Source of the DNA: Mycolicibacterium sp. P1-5
GTDB lineage: Bacteria > Actinomycetota > Actinomycetes > Mycobacteriales > Mycobacteriaceae
DNA length: 64,000 bases
Assembly: GCF_008329565.1 (NCBI RefSeq)
Contig: NZ_NPKT01000010.1
Coordinates: forward strand, 62,001 to 126,000
Direction of reading: 5' to 3'
Shown here: positions 41,842 to 51,126 of the stretch, one piece after another
Position numbering within the stretch: the stretch's first letter is position 1
Layout of the letters: each line of letters starts with the position of its first letter
Translations under genes and position numbers: made by a program
Notes under the pieces: model-generated
Seen by the model: the letters and a program-made list of their open reading frames with translations, nothing else
Told to the model about the DNA's origin: nothing
Database searches by the model: none

Positions 41842-42978
41842 GTGAACCTGCCGCGCGTGGACACTGCCACTCCGCATCTGGCCGACGTGGTGCCCTCGGT
41901 ATTGGCCGCGATGGGAGTGGCCGGTTTCGAGCCGCGGATCGACCTGGCACAACCTGTCGCCGGAGCCTGTGTGCTGTTGATCGACGGCCTAGGTGCCGAG
42001 TTGCTCGATACCTACGCCGGCGATGCCCCCGTCCTGGCCGGACTGCGCGGACGCACCCTGCACGTCGGGTTTCCTTCGACGACCGCGGCCGGTCTGGCGG
42101 CGGTCGGCACCGGGCGGCAGTCGGGGGGCCACGGACTCGTCGGGCTGTCCTTCCGGCTACCCGAGGTAGGCGTCATCAACGCATTGCGCTGGCGTCCGCA
42201 TCCATGGGGCGACGACGCGCGCGAGCTGGCGGTTCCCGAGGAAATCCAGCCTTTGCCAACGACTTTCGAGCGCGCGGCGTCGGCGGGCATGGCGGTCAGC
42301 GTGGTGTCCGGTGCGAAGTTCACCGGTTCCGGGCTGACCCGGGCGGTGCTGCGCGGGGGCCGCTACATCGGCGTTATCGGTCTCGGTGATCTGGGCGCCG
42401 AAGTCAGCGCCACGATCGCCGGCGGCGGCTTCTGTTACGGCTATCACGCTGATCTCGACCTGATGGGTCACCTCTACGGGCCCGGTTCACCGGCCTGGCG
42501 GTTGGAACTGCGTCAGGTGGACCGGCTGGTGGAGTCGGTCGTCGAAAGCCTGCCGGCTGGTGGCCTGCTCGCGGTGGTGGCCGATCACGGCATGGTGGCC
42601 GTCGACGGTGCAGCCACCGTCGACCTCGACCGCGCCTCGGACCTGCTCGCGGGTGTGGCAGCGATCGGTGGCGAGGCGCGGGCACGCCATGTCTACGTCC
42701 GCGACGGCGCTGTCGCTGACGTTCTGGCCACGTGGCGCGAGACATTGTCCGACCATGCCTGGGTGGTTTCACGGGACGAGGCGATCGCCGCCGGCTGGTT
42801 CGGTGAGACCGTCGACGACCGCGTGCGGCCCCGCATCGGTGACGTGGTGGCCGCCACCCGCGATCGCGCCGCACTGGTACGGCGGACTGCCGAGCCGATG
42901 GAGTCGTCGCTGATCGGCCAGCACGGCTCGCTGACCAGCGCCGAACAACGGGTGCCGCTACTGCTGGCCTACGGCTGA
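41842..42978 (+). CDS. Nucleotide pyrophosphatase/phosphodiesterase family protein
   Basis: The 378-residue alkaline-phosphatase-superfamily protein has VLLIDGLG (first metal Asp), a Thr nucleophile in GFPSTTAAGLAAVG, GYHADLDLMGHLYGPGS and VVADHGMV (metal His and Asp). No signal peptide is seen. These enzymes hydrolyse nucleotide pyrophosphate or phosphodiester bonds. It follows modA by 21 nt on the same strand and may be co-transcribed, but no functional link is evident. Confidence 0.85.
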   Translation: MNLPRVDTATPHLADVVPSVLAAMGVAGFEPRIDLAQPVAGACVLLIDGLGAELLDTYAGDAPVLAGLRGRTLHVGFPSTTAAGLAAVGTGRQSGGHGLVGLSFRLPEVGVINALRWRPHPWGDDARELAVPEEIQPLPTTFERAASAGMAVSVVSGAKFTGSGLTRAVLRGGRYIGVIGLGDLGAEVSATIAGGGFCYGYHADLDLMGHLYGPGSPAWRLELRQVDRLVESVVESLPAGGLLAVVADHGMVAVDGAATVDLDRASDLLAGVAAIGGEARARHVYVRDGAVADVLATWRETLSDHAWVVSRDEAIAAGWFGETVDDRVRPRIGDVVAATRDRAALVRRTAEPMESSLIGQHGSLTSAEQRVPLLLAYG

Positions 42979-42991
42979 GCGTCGATATCAC

Positions 42992-44272
42992 TCAGACGTT
43001 CGGGTCGCTTTGAACAGCCGACTCGCCGAGCCGGGACTTGTGCCGGTACATGTCAATGTCGGCCTTGCGGATGAGTTCCTCGGCATTGTCCTCGTGACCC
43101 CACGTCCACCCCACCGACGCAGTGAGGTTGAACTCGCTGGCGGCGGCGATGTAGCGGCCGGTCAGCGCAGAGCCGACGGCCGCCGACAGCTCGCCCACCT
43201 CGGTTTCCCGCCCGGCCTCCGGTACCAGGACAACGAATTCGTCACCACCGAGGCGGTATGCCGAATTCGGTTCGGACACAGCGTTACTCAATCGGCGTGC
43301 AACTTCGGCGAGAACGACGTCGCCGGTGGCGTGCCCGCGTGAGTCGTTGACATGCTTGAATCCATCGAGGTCGATGAAGATCAGGCCGACCGGGGCGCCC
43401 GGCCTGGCGGTGTGGTGTTCTACGACGCGGCTGACCAGGGCGCGACGGTTGTACAAACCGGTGAGCTGGTCGGTGACGGCCAGCCGGGCCAACGCGGCTT
43501 CGGCGTGCCGCCGGGCGGTGACGTCCTGAAATTGAGCGATGACGAGGTCTTCGGCCTCCGGTAACCGTCCGGGCACGAGCACCGCGCTGCGCTGCATCCA
43601 GATCACATTGCCGTCGCGGCGGATGTAGCGGCGCTCGGACGAGACCTGCGTGACGGTCCCGGCGAGCAGCGACGCCATCTCCTGCTCGCCAGCGGCCACG
43701 TCGTCCGGATGGACGAATTCGCGGTAGTCGCGGCCGACGAGTTCGTCTGCGCTGTACCCGATCAGCGAGCACAACGCCGGGTTGGCGAGCAGCATCTCGC
43801 CGGTGGTGGTCACCACGGCCTTACCGTAGGGCGCATTGGCCATGCTGATCTCGAACAGTCGTCGCCCATCATCGAGTGTGCGCTCGACTGCGGCTTCCTC
43901 GGCCAGATCGGTGCCCTGGATGTAGAAACCCTGCACCTCGCCGTCGACGACATCGGGGATGTAGGACAGCAGCGTGCGCCGCGGAACTCCGCCGAGGCCG
44001 GTCAGCTCACGCTCGAAGAGCTGCGTGCGACCGGCGAGCGCCCCCATGATGTAGGGCAGGTTCAACGCGTAGACAGTCTCCCCCAGCACCTGACGGATAT
44101 GCCGGCCGTGCACCTGCTGCGGCGTCATCGCGAAGTAACTGAGATACGCATCGTTGGCAATGACGTTGCGCAGATTGCGATCCCAGTACCCGACGATCCC
44201 CGGCAGGTGGTTGATCAGTTGCCGAAGTTGCCGTAGCTCGTCTTCAAGGTTCGGTTGTTCGGCCGGCTCCAC
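42992..44272 (-). CDS. PAS-PAS-GGDEF diguanylate cyclase
   Basis: The 426-residue protein has a PAS domain (about 15-125, NHLPGIVGYWDRNLRNVIAND), a second PAS with PAC (136-256, ending FQDVTARRHAEA) and a GGDEF domain with intact RLGGDEFVVL (340-349). It should make cyclic di-GMP in response to a PAS-sensed signal. The inhibitory RxxD motif is absent before GGDEF (SEPNSAYR), so product feedback is unlikely. No EAL domain. GAGGGG precedes GTG 44272. Confidence 0.9.
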   Translation of the reverse strand: MEPAEQPNLEDELRQLRQLINHLPGIVGYWDRNLRNVIANDAYLSYFAMTPQQVHGRHIRQVLGETVYALNLPYIMGALAGRTQLFERELTGLGGVPRRTLLSYIPDVVDGEVQGFYIQGTDLAEEAAVERTLDDGRRLFEISMANAPYGKAVVTTTGEMLLANPALCSLIGYSADELVGRDYREFVHPDDVAAGEQEMASLLAGTVTQVSSERRYIRRDGNVIWMQRSAVLVPGRLPEAEDLVIAQFQDVTARRHAEAALARLAVTDQLTGLYNRRALVSRVVEHHTARPGAPVGLIFIDLDGFKHVNDSRGHATGDVVLAEVARRLSNAVSEPNSAYRLGGDEFVVLVPEAGRETEVGELSAAVGSALTGRYIAAASEFNLTASVGWTWGHEDNAEELIRKADIDMYRHKSRLGESAVQSDPNV

Positions 44273-44387
44273 CTTTGCCCCTCGGTGTGCAGCTGTGCGA
44301 ATCCGTGTCCTGTTGAGTCAAAACACGCCAGCGCCAAACTTATCAGCGTCGGGTCGGGGCTCGGAACAGGCTTGCCGCACCGGCCGC

Positions 44388-44393
44388 TAGCGT
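44388..44393 (+). promoter_or_regulatory. -10 box TAGCGT of the yaaA gene
   Basis: TAGCGT is followed after 7 nt by GTG 44401, with no ribosome site; probably leaderless. Confidence 0.45.
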
Positions 44394-44400
44394 CTGGGGC

Positions 44401-45147
44401 GTGATCGTTCTGCTTCCGCCGTCGGAGACCAAGCGCACCGGCGGTGACCGATCCCCGCTGCGGCTGGATGATCTCAGCAATCCAGCGCTGGGTCCGCTGC
44501 GCCGGATCCTGGTCGACGAACTCGTCTCGCTGGCCGCCGAACCGGAGGCATGCCGGCTGGCACTGGGCATCTCGCCGGCACAGCATGCCGAGATCGAACG
44601 CAATGCCACACTGCTGAGTTCACCGACTCTGCCGGCCATCACCCGCTACACCGGTGTGCTCTACGACGCCCTGGACGTGGAGTCCCTTCGAGGTGCAGCG
44701 GGCGCACGGGCACGCGCCCGCCTGGCTGTTGGCTCGGCCCTCTTCGGCGTGCTCCGGGCCGACGACCCGATTCCGGCCTATCGGCTGTCGGCCTCCTCGA
44801 AACTTCCGGGCAGCTCGACGCTCGCCGCTCGATGGCGGCCCGTTCTGGAGCCGGTCCTGGCCGAGATGGCCGCCGCCGAGCTGATTGTCGACCTGCGGTC
44901 GGGTTCCTACGCGGCGCTGGGCCGCGTTCCGCACGCGGTGCGCGTCGACGTCCTTGCCGAACACTCCGATGGTCGCCGCACCGTCGTCACCCACTTCAAC
45001 AAGGCCCACAAGGGCCGGTTCGCCCGGGCGCTCGCGACGACCCGGTCCGAACCGAATGACGCAGCCGCGGTCGCCGCCGTGGCGCGCCGGGCCGGGATGC
45101 ACGTCGAACGGACCGGCAATGAGCTGACGGTCGTCGTCCCAGCCTGA
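44401..45147 (+). CDS. yaaA: YaaA/UPF0246 peroxide-stress protein
   Basis: The 248-residue protein begins MIVLLPPSETKR and has RYTGVLYDALD, FGVLRADDPIPAYRLSASSKLPG, LIVDLRSGSYAALGR and THFNKAHKGRFARAL. All are diagnostic for YaaA, a DNA-binding protein that limits intracellular iron and peroxide damage in E. coli. The mycobacterial role is inferred. It sits between two GGDEF-type genes. Confidence 0.9.
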   Translation: MIVLLPPSETKRTGGDRSPLRLDDLSNPALGPLRRILVDELVSLAAEPEACRLALGISPAQHAEIERNATLLSSPTLPAITRYTGVLYDALDVESLRGAAGARARARLAVGSALFGVLRADDPIPAYRLSASSKLPGSSTLAARWRPVLEPVLAEMAAAELIVDLRSGSYAALGRVPHAVRVDVLAEHSDGRRTVVTHFNKAHKGRFARALATTRSEPNDAAAVAAVARRAGMHVERTGNELTVVVPA

Positions 45148-45314
45148 CCGATTTCGAGCATTCGCCACACCGTTGAAATTGTCGCAGGGGCAGAAAACCA
45201 GGGTGGCCAGCGCAGAAAGGGTTCGCTAGGCTCGTTACCCGGCACCGGTAGCGCATGCGTGAGACCGTTGCTGGCGAATCGTGCAGCAGCGGTGCGATCA
45301 CGAAGGGTGGATTG

Positions 45315-46439
45315 ATGCGACTGTCGTTGTCGATCCGTTCCGCGAATCAGTACTACACCCTGACCGCGCTGCTCGCGGCTCGCGGAGCGCAAACCTACAC
45401 GTCCCGGGTGATTGCCGGAAGTGTCTTCACGCTGGGCCTGATCACACTGTCGACGATCGGTAGCTCTGCGACGCTGCAGTGGCCGATCAGCCGCCCGCTG
45501 CTGATCGGCGTGTCCGTCCTGTGCTTCGCGTCCACGTTCATCTGGTTACGACACCGCTGGCCGACCCGCAACGAGTCGGCGTTGCTGGTCGCCATCGCAG
45601 CGGTTGCCATTCCGGTCGGGATCGTCGTTCCGGTGATCCCGCTTTACGGGCTGATCGGTGCGTCGTCGTTCGCGTTGATCATCGGCTACACCGCGCTCTT
45701 CCATGGCCCGCGACTGCTTGCGACGGTCCTGACAATCGCCGTGGGGACGCTCATCTACCTGACTGTGCGGATGGCCGAAGTCGACCTGCCGCTGGCGCTG
45801 GCCGGTGTCGCGCTGATGCTGCTGCTGTATGTGTTCGCGGCCTTCTCCTGCCGGCTGGTGGTATGGCTGACCGGAGCCCAGGATGGTGCCGACGCCGTCG
45901 AACCGCTCACCGGCCTGCTGAACCGCGATGCGTTCTATCTTCAGACTGCGACGCTGCTGGCCTCCCGCAGCCGCGACGACGACCGCTACCTGGTGATCGC
46001 CGTCGTCAACATCGACAGCTTCGCGGCCATAGTCGCCGTCGCGGGTAACCGTGGCGGTAACCGGGCGCGGGTGGCAGCCGGTCAGGCGCTGCGTGAAACG
46101 GTGCGCCGCGACGCCATCCTCGGCCATGTCAGCGAGGCGGAATTCTTTGTCGCCGACTGCTTCACGACCCCGGACTCGTCACCGCTGATCGAGCGGATCC
46201 GGGGTGCGGTCGCGTCGTCACCGGCCGGCATGACGGCCAGCATCGGCGTGGTGAGCACCCCGCTGCAGCCACTGGTGGAGCACCCGCCCAACGAGATCCT
46301 CGACGAGATCGTGGCACTGGCGACGACGGCTATGTACGAGGCACGCCGGGCCGGCGGCAATCAGGCCCGCTACGTGGTGCGCCCGAGCCTCAGCATCTCC
46401 GACGACGAGAACGGCGGCTACGACACCCCGCTGCTCTGA
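45315..46439 (+). CDS. Membrane protein with degenerate GGDEF domain
   Basis: The 374-residue protein has six membrane helices (about 33-185) and a GGDEF-fold domain (195-355: VEPLTGLLNRDAFYLQT, then MTASIGVVST). The GGDEF motif itself is SEAEF (273-277), so cyclase activity is not expected. It may bind GTP or act as a sensor or scaffold. A GAAGGGTGG site precedes ATG 45315, preferred over the GTG at 45255. Known mycobacterial relatives have similar degenerate domains. Confidence 0.8.
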   Translation: MRLSLSIRSANQYYTLTALLAARGAQTYTSRVIAGSVFTLGLITLSTIGSSATLQWPISRPLLIGVSVLCFASTFIWLRHRWPTRNESALLVAIAAVAIPVGIVVPVIPLYGLIGASSFALIIGYTALFHGPRLLATVLTIAVGTLIYLTVRMAEVDLPLALAGVALMLLLYVFAAFSCRLVVWLTGAQDGADAVEPLTGLLNRDAFYLQTATLLASRSRDDDRYLVIAVVNIDSFAAIVAVAGNRGGNRARVAAGQALRETVRRDAILGHVSEAEFFVADCFTTPDSSPLIERIRGAVASSPAGMTASIGVVSTPLQPLVEHPPNEILDEIVALATTAMYEARRAGGNQARYVVRPSLSISDDENGGYDTPLL

Positions 46440-46442
46440 TGC

Positions 46443-46841
46443 TCAGCGGGTGACACGCCGGACATCGTCGGGCGCGCCCACCGAATCCGGGTCGACCTCC
46501 ACGCCGTAGGAGGTGATCGACGCGATCTCCTCGCCCGCGAATCGGCAGAGGTGACAGCTCGAGACGATGGTGACACCGTCTGGGCGCTGGTACCGGCCCA
46601 GCACCTCGACGACGACGGTGTCGTCCTGTTCGACCGTCAAACACCGGTCCCAGGTGGCGACGGTAGCGGCGAGGCCGCCGGCGGTGTCGCGGCACGTGGT
46701 GGCGACTGCGTCGGCACCCTCCAGAACCGAGTAGCCGACGATCGTCCACACCACGTCGCGAGCCAGATGAGGGAGAGCTTCGTCGAAACGGTGCTGCGCA
46801 AAGGCGCGGGCGATCTCAACCCGATCGGTCGGTTCGCTCAC
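46443..46841 (-). CDS. SnoaL-like (NTF2-fold) protein
   Basis: The 132-residue protein reads RAFAQHRFDEALPHLARDVVWTIVG...GADAVATTCRDTAGG...VLGRYQRPDGVTIVSSCHLCRFAGEEIASITSYGVEV, the cone-shaped SnoaL/NTF2 fold used by small isomerases, cyclases and ligand-binding proteins. No catalytic set is obvious. An AGGAG site 8 nt before GTG 46841 supports the start. It is divergent from the agmatinase-like gene. Confidence 0.75.
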   Translation of the reverse strand: MSEPTDRVEIARAFAQHRFDEALPHLARDVVWTIVGYSVLEGADAVATTCRDTAGGLAATVATWDRCLTVEQDDTVVVEVLGRYQRPDGVTIVSSCHLCRFAGEEIASITSYGVEVDPDSVGAPDDVRRVTR

Positions 46842-46899
46842 TGCTCAACTCCTATCGACAGCACTGCCTTCGAGGCTAACTCCGTCGGCGCGGCGGAGG

Positions 46900-46905
46900 T
46901 AATGT
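46900..46905 (+). promoter_or_regulatory. -10 box TAATGT of the ureohydrolase gene
   Basis: TAATGT is followed by CTGGCC and ATG 46912, giving a leaderless transcript. A GGAGG occurs nearby (46895-46899) but is too far from the ATG to act as its ribosome site. Confidence 0.55.
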
Positions 46906-46911
46906 CTGGCC

Positions 46912-47958
46912 ATGAGTTCCGGCCACAAGGACAAGCCTGTGCGCGAACTGCCTCCCGGGATGGCCGGTCAACTGGATCTGCCTTACGCGGGCCTGGCCTC
47001 GTTCGGGCATCGCCCGTTCCTGACCGAGTCGGAGCAGTTGGACAGCTGGCAGCCGGATGTGGCGATCGTCGGGGCACCGTTCGACATCTCGACCACCAAC
47101 CGCCCGGGTGCTCGATTCGGACCGCGGGCGATCAGGGCGACCGCCTACGAACCCGGCACGTATCACATGGATCTCGGGCTGGAGATCTTCGACTGGCTCG
47201 AGGTGGTCGACTTCGGTGACGCTTTTTGCCCGCACGGGTTGACCGAGGTGTCGCACGCCAACATCCGCGAACGGGTGCACACCATCGCGTCGCGCGGCAT
47301 CGTGCCGGTCGTACTCGGCGGTGACCACTCCATCACCTGGCCGTCGGCCACCGCGGTCGCCGACGTACACGGCTACGGCAATGTCGGGATCGTGCATTTC
47401 GATGCCCATGCCGACACCGCCGACATCATCGACGGGAACCTTGCCAGCCACGGAACTCCGATGCGACGGCTGATCGAGTCCGGCGCCGTTCCCGGAACAC
47501 ATTTCGTTCAGGTCGGTCTGCGCGGATACTGGCCACCCCAGGACACTTTCGAGTGGATGCAGGAACAGGGCATGACCTGGCATACCATGCAGGAGATCTG
47601 GGAGCTGGGCTTCAAGGAAGTGATGCGGCGGGCCGTCTCCGAAGCCCTCGGCAAAGCTGAAAAGCTTTATGTATCAGTCGATATCGATGTTCTGGATCCG
47701 GCTCACGCCCCGGGCACCGGCACACCTGAGCCGGGCGGGATGACCAGCGCGGACCTGCTGCGCATGGTCCGGCAACTCTGCCACGAGCACGACGTCGTCG
47801 GCGTCGACGTGGTCGAGGTCGCCCCGGCCTATGACCACGCGGAGCTGACGGTCAACGCCGCCCACCGGGTGGTGTTCGAGGCGCTGGCCGGGATGGCGGC
47901 GCGCCGCCGCGACGCGGCGAACGTCAAGCCGGGGCCACCGTCCCCGCTGGCTCAGTAG
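46912..47958 (+). CDS. speB: Agmatinase-family ureohydrolase
   Basis: The 348-residue enzyme has the two-manganese motifs VVLGGDHSITWP, FDAHADT and SVDIDVLDPAHAPG, with PGARFGPRAIR at the N-terminal side. It hydrolyses a guanidino compound to urea; agmatine, guanidinobutyrate or guanidine are all possible for this clade. The N-terminus is about 40 residues longer than E. coli SpeB. The 3' end overlaps the convergent unknown gene by 7 bp. Confidence 0.82.
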   Translation: MSSGHKDKPVRELPPGMAGQLDLPYAGLASFGHRPFLTESEQLDSWQPDVAIVGAPFDISTTNRPGARFGPRAIRATAYEPGTYHMDLGLEIFDWLEVVDFGDAFCPHGLTEVSHANIRERVHTIASRGIVPVVLGGDHSITWPSATAVADVHGYGNVGIVHFDAHADTADIIDGNLASHGTPMRRLIESGAVPGTHFVQVGLRGYWPPQDTFEWMQEQGMTWHTMQEIWELGFKEVMRRAVSEALGKAEKLYVSVDIDVLDPAHAPGTGTPEPGGMTSADLLRMVRQLCHEHDVVGVDVVEVAPAYDHAELTVNAAHRVVFEALAGMAARRRDAANVKPGPPSPLAQ

Positions 47959-49079
47959 TCGGACTCGGCGGCCAGTATCTCGGCGAGGAACGCGTCCGGG
48001 CCCGGCTGGGCCAGACGGCGCCTTGCCAGTTGCCGCACCCGCTCGCGGGCTTCTTTCGCCTCCGCCACCTCGGCCCCGACCGTGACCGCAGTTGCCGACC
48101 AGTCCTGGTCCCACGCCTTGGCGGCGGTCGCCGGGGCGTCCGCGTCGTCGACGAGTGGGAGCATCGCCCGGCCCGAAGCGTCCAGCGCGCCGGCTGCGAT
48201 GAATTCCCCACAACGCAGGGCAATGGGGATACCGGCCGGCGAGCCCGGTCCGATCACCGCGGCGTGCACCGTCGCGGTGACCAGGTCGCCGTCGGCGGCC
48301 ACTGCCCAGCTCACGGTGTCCTCAGCGGCGTCGAACACGCCACCGGGCACCCCGGACCAGGCGATCGACGCAGCGCCACGGGCGATCAGCCCGGCAGGCG
48401 CCGGTCCACCGTCGCGGCCCGCGGCAAGCGCATAGTCGCCTTGGTGCGCCGCCGCCTGCTGGTGCTGCGCAGTCTCGACGGCATCGGCCAATTCGGCCCA
48501 CCCCGGGGCGTCGACGCCAACGTCGTCGGCCAATCGCACGGACTTGCGGACCAGGTCGACCACCCGCGGGTCACCGACCAGCAGGTGCATCGTCAGGGCC
48601 GCGGCGTTCGGGGCCAACATCGCGCCGATGTCGGCGTCGATGCTGTCCTCTCCCACGAAGTCCTCGGCGTCCGCGGTCAGCAGCGCAATCTCGGCATCCA
48701 ACAGCGTCGGATCCAGGCCGCCGATGCCATCGCGCACGCTCGCCGGCCACCATCGGCGCAGCCAGTGCCCGATGGCGAGCCTGCGCAACCCGTCAAGTGC
48801 GCCGGGCCGAACTTCGACGCCGGAAAGCTCAACCCCGGCAGTCTCATCCGGTGGGGCCACGGTGGCGGATGCCAGGGCATGATGGCCGTCTTCACCGAGC
48901 ACCCGCCACAGCCAGTCGGCACGGGTGGCGTCGGTCAGCGTGATCTGGGCGCCCTGACGTGGTGACTCGTCAACGGTCCAGGCCAGCACCGCTCCGTCAA
49001 CCTCCAGCACTGCGGCCAGCGGCACCGCGGCCACCGGCGGCCCGACGCGCCACAACCCGGAGTCGGCAACCAATCTCAT
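47952..49079 (-). CDS. Unrecognised 375-residue protein of the CHAT/TPR locus
   Basis: No family was recognised. The protein has no signal or membrane segment. It has an N-terminal half with beta character (LWRVGPPVAAVPLAAVLEVDGAVLAWTVDE), a helical middle, a beta-rich domain (SWAVAADGDLVTATVHAAV) and a charged helical tail (EVAEAKEARERVRQLARRRL). Its ATG overlaps the TGA of the 439-residue gene (ATGA), so the two products are made together and probably form a complex. Their position next to a TPR/CHAT pair suggests a shared system. Confidence 0.7.
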   Translation of the reverse strand: MRLVADSGLWRVGPPVAAVPLAAVLEVDGAVLAWTVDESPRQGAQITLTDATRADWLWRVLGEDGHHALASATVAPPDETAGVELSGVEVRPGALDGLRRLAIGHWLRRWWPASVRDGIGGLDPTLLDAEIALLTADAEDFVGEDSIDADIGAMLAPNAAALTMHLLVGDPRVVDLVRKSVRLADDVGVDAPGWAELADAVETAQHQQAAAHQGDYALAAGRDGGPAPAGLIARGAASIAWSGVPGGVFDAAEDTVSWAVAADGDLVTATVHAAVIGPGSPAGIPIALRCGEFIAAGALDASGRAMLPLVDDADAPATAAKAWDQDWSATAVTVGAEVAEAKEARERVRQLARRRLAQPGPDAFLAEILAAESDY

Positions 49080-50395
49080 TGGACCGTCTGGACTTCCAGC
49101 ATCGCCTTGATTCGCTGACGGTGATCGAGGCTCACCGAACGTGCGACACCCTCCAGCAGGGCACGCAGATCGTCGACGTCGTCGCAGGGCTCCTGCCATA
49201 CGTCGCGGCCGTGCAGCCGTGCCCACAGCCGGCTCAGGTACGGCCGTGCGAAACGGGCAAGGTCCTCGACGACCTGGCGCTGCCGCGGATGTAGCGGCTG
49301 GGCTCCGGCCAGAACGCGGCGTGCGTGTAGCACGTAGGCCTCCTTGCGCAACCGTGCCTGAATGATCGACGCCAGCTGATACTCAGCCACCGCACGTTCG
49401 TCGAGGGGCGCCAGCTGGCCGGCCACCTCGATGCCCGCCACCAGTGCGGCCTGGTTGTCCTCACCGAGGAAACCCCAAGGCGCGCAAGCCCGGTCGACTT
49501 CCTCGGCACACAACAGCGGTATATCCGGCAGCTCATCGCGGTCCAGCGCCCGGCGCAGGGTTGCACGCACGCGGTCGACGACACTGCGGTCCAGCGGCCG
49601 ATCCCGCTCGGGCCCACCGGACAACGACGGTGGCGCCAGCGGCAAAACCGCGGTCAGGCCGAGGTCGAGGATCGACCATGGCAGCGCCGACGGCTGAGTG
49701 CGTGCCCGGGCACCGAGGTTGTGCGGCGTTGCGTCCGCGATCAGTGCCGACCACACCCGTTGGCGGGCAACGCCGGCGCGATGTCCCTCGGCCGGACCCA
49801 GCACTGTGGTCAGGCCCGCCAGGAACGGTCCGCTGATGCTGTCGTCGGCCCGCACGTCGGCCCAGCTGCGATCCAGTTGGGCCGACAGGCGAGCAACGAC
49901 CTGCGGGGAGGCCACGTGCTGGTTGAGCACTTCGACGGCCGTGCGGTCGCGATCGTCGTGAACGGCGCGCAATGCGTCTGCGGCCGTCTGCTTGGCGTCG
50001 CTGCCGGGTGCCCCGTCGGTGACCGCGAGCTCGAAACACACTGGGAAGTAGAGATCTTGGGCATTACCGGTGGTGATGCGCAGGCGGCGGCGCTCCTGCT
50101 TCATCAACTCGAACCAGGCTGCGGCCCAACGCAATCGGTTGGCATGGTCAAGAATTACATCGGTCATCTCGGCCGCCAGATCGACATCCACGAACGGCGC
50201 CGAATAGGCGGGATTGCTGCGTAACCGAAGCACGAGCGGATCGATGATGCGCTTCACCGTCCGGCGCAGCGGACCGCTATCGTCGCCGCTGAGAACCTCC
50301 ACGCCCGGCCCGATCATCCGCCACGCACGATCGATCACCGCCCGCCGCGACTGCGACGTGCCGACACCTGCGACCGTATCCGAGCCGGCGCTCAT
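49076..50395 (-). CDS. Unrecognised 439-residue helical protein of the CHAT/TPR locus
   Basis: From ATG 50395 the protein is soluble, mostly helical and Ala/Arg/Leu-rich. It has an N-terminal helical part (RAVIDRAWRMIGPG, SNPAYSAPFVDVDLAAEMTDVILDHANRLRWAAAWFELMKQERRRL) and a C-terminal part ending in repeated charged helices. No enzymatic motif is visible. A TATTCT -10 box 6 nt before the ATG marks the start of a two-gene leaderless operon with the 375-residue protein. The long upstream open frame to 51385 overlaps another gene and is not coding. Confidence 0.72.
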   Translation of the reverse strand: MSAGSDTVAGVGTSQSRRAVIDRAWRMIGPGVEVLSGDDSGPLRRTVKRIIDPLVLRLRSNPAYSAPFVDVDLAAEMTDVILDHANRLRWAAAWFELMKQERRRLRITTGNAQDLYFPVCFELAVTDGAPGSDAKQTAADALRAVHDDRDRTAVEVLNQHVASPQVVARLSAQLDRSWADVRADDSISGPFLAGLTTVLGPAEGHRAGVARQRVWSALIADATPHNLGARARTQPSALPWSILDLGLTAVLPLAPPSLSGGPERDRPLDRSVVDRVRATLRRALDRDELPDIPLLCAEEVDRACAPWGFLGEDNQAALVAGIEVAGQLAPLDERAVAEYQLASIIQARLRKEAYVLHARRVLAGAQPLHPRQRQVVEDLARFARPYLSRLWARLHGRDVWQEPCDDVDDLRALLEGVARSVSLDHRQRIKAMLEVQTVQ

Positions 50396-50401
50396 CGAGA
50401 C

Positions 50402-50407
50402 AGAATA
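50402..50407 (-). promoter_or_regulatory. -10 box TATTCT of the 439/375-residue protein operon
   Basis: TATTCT is followed on the minus strand by GTCTCG and ATG 50395. It decides the start against the much longer open frame. Confidence 0.6.
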
Positions 50408-50461
50408 AGGCCGGCGCAAACTTGGGTTCGGTAGCCGGTGACGGTAGCGACGCTGCTCACC

Positions 50462-51121
50462 ATGTCTGATGCACTTCTGGGCGCCATCGCCGTCGTCTCC
50501 GCGATCGCACTCGCCTCGATCATCGTCGCCGCCGGACTGGCCGGTCAACCGCCGCGACCGTCTCGCTCCCGCAGCGCCCGCGGCGCGCGCTCGATCGGCG
50601 TCGGCACCGTCCAGATGGTGGCGGGCGTCGACGACCCGGTGATCGTCGTCGAGGTGGAAAGCGTTGCCGGCCAGCGCTTCACCGGACGCCTGCTCCACGG
50701 TCACGACGATCCTCCTCTGTCTGCCCTGCGTCCGGGGGTCATCGTGCTGGTGTCCTTCGACCCGGCCAGCCGTAAGCGTCTGTCGCTGGCCGACGACGTC
50801 ATCGCCGTGCGGGCTTCCGCCGACCACACGCTGCTGCGCCAGGGCGCGCTCACCCACGACCAGCTCGATCTGATCCGGTTCGGCACCCGCTCGCGCGGTG
50901 TGGTGACCGGGATGCGCGCCACCGGCCGTGAGCGGGAGGACTATCGCGAGGTAGAACTGGACTTGATGGTCGCCCGCCCGGGCGGCGGCCAGTTCCCGGC
51001 TCAGGAGGTCACGCTGGTGCCCGAGGCGGCGCTGCCCAAGGTCTCCCCCGGCAGCATCATCGACACGTACTACCTGCCGGAGGACGAGTCGGCGATCGCG
51101 GTCTGCCTGCGTCCCGCCTGA
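50462..51121 (+). CDS. Single-pass membrane protein of unknown function
   Basis: The 219-residue protein has one N-terminal membrane helix (LLGAIAVVSAIALASIIVAAGLAG), a basic Ser/Arg stretch and two similar small beta domains (GTVQMVAGVDDPVIVVEVESVAGQRFTGRLL and GVVTGMRATGREREDYREVELDLMV). It lies between the CHAT gene and the 439-residue gene on the opposite strand, ending 5 bp from the CHAT stop. ATG 50462 is chosen; GTG 50438 is possible. The role is unknown but it may be the membrane element of the locus. Confidence 0.65.
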   Translation: MSDALLGAIAVVSAIALASIIVAAGLAGQPPRPSRSRSARGARSIGVGTVQMVAGVDDPVIVVEVESVAGQRFTGRLLHGHDDPPLSALRPGVIVLVSFDPASRKRLSLADDVIAVRASADHTLLRQGALTHDQLDLIRFGTRSRGVVTGMRATGREREDYREVELDLMVARPGGGQFPAQEVTLVPEAALPKVSPGSIIDTYYLPEDESAIAVCLRPA

Positions 51122-51126
51122 CGCGC

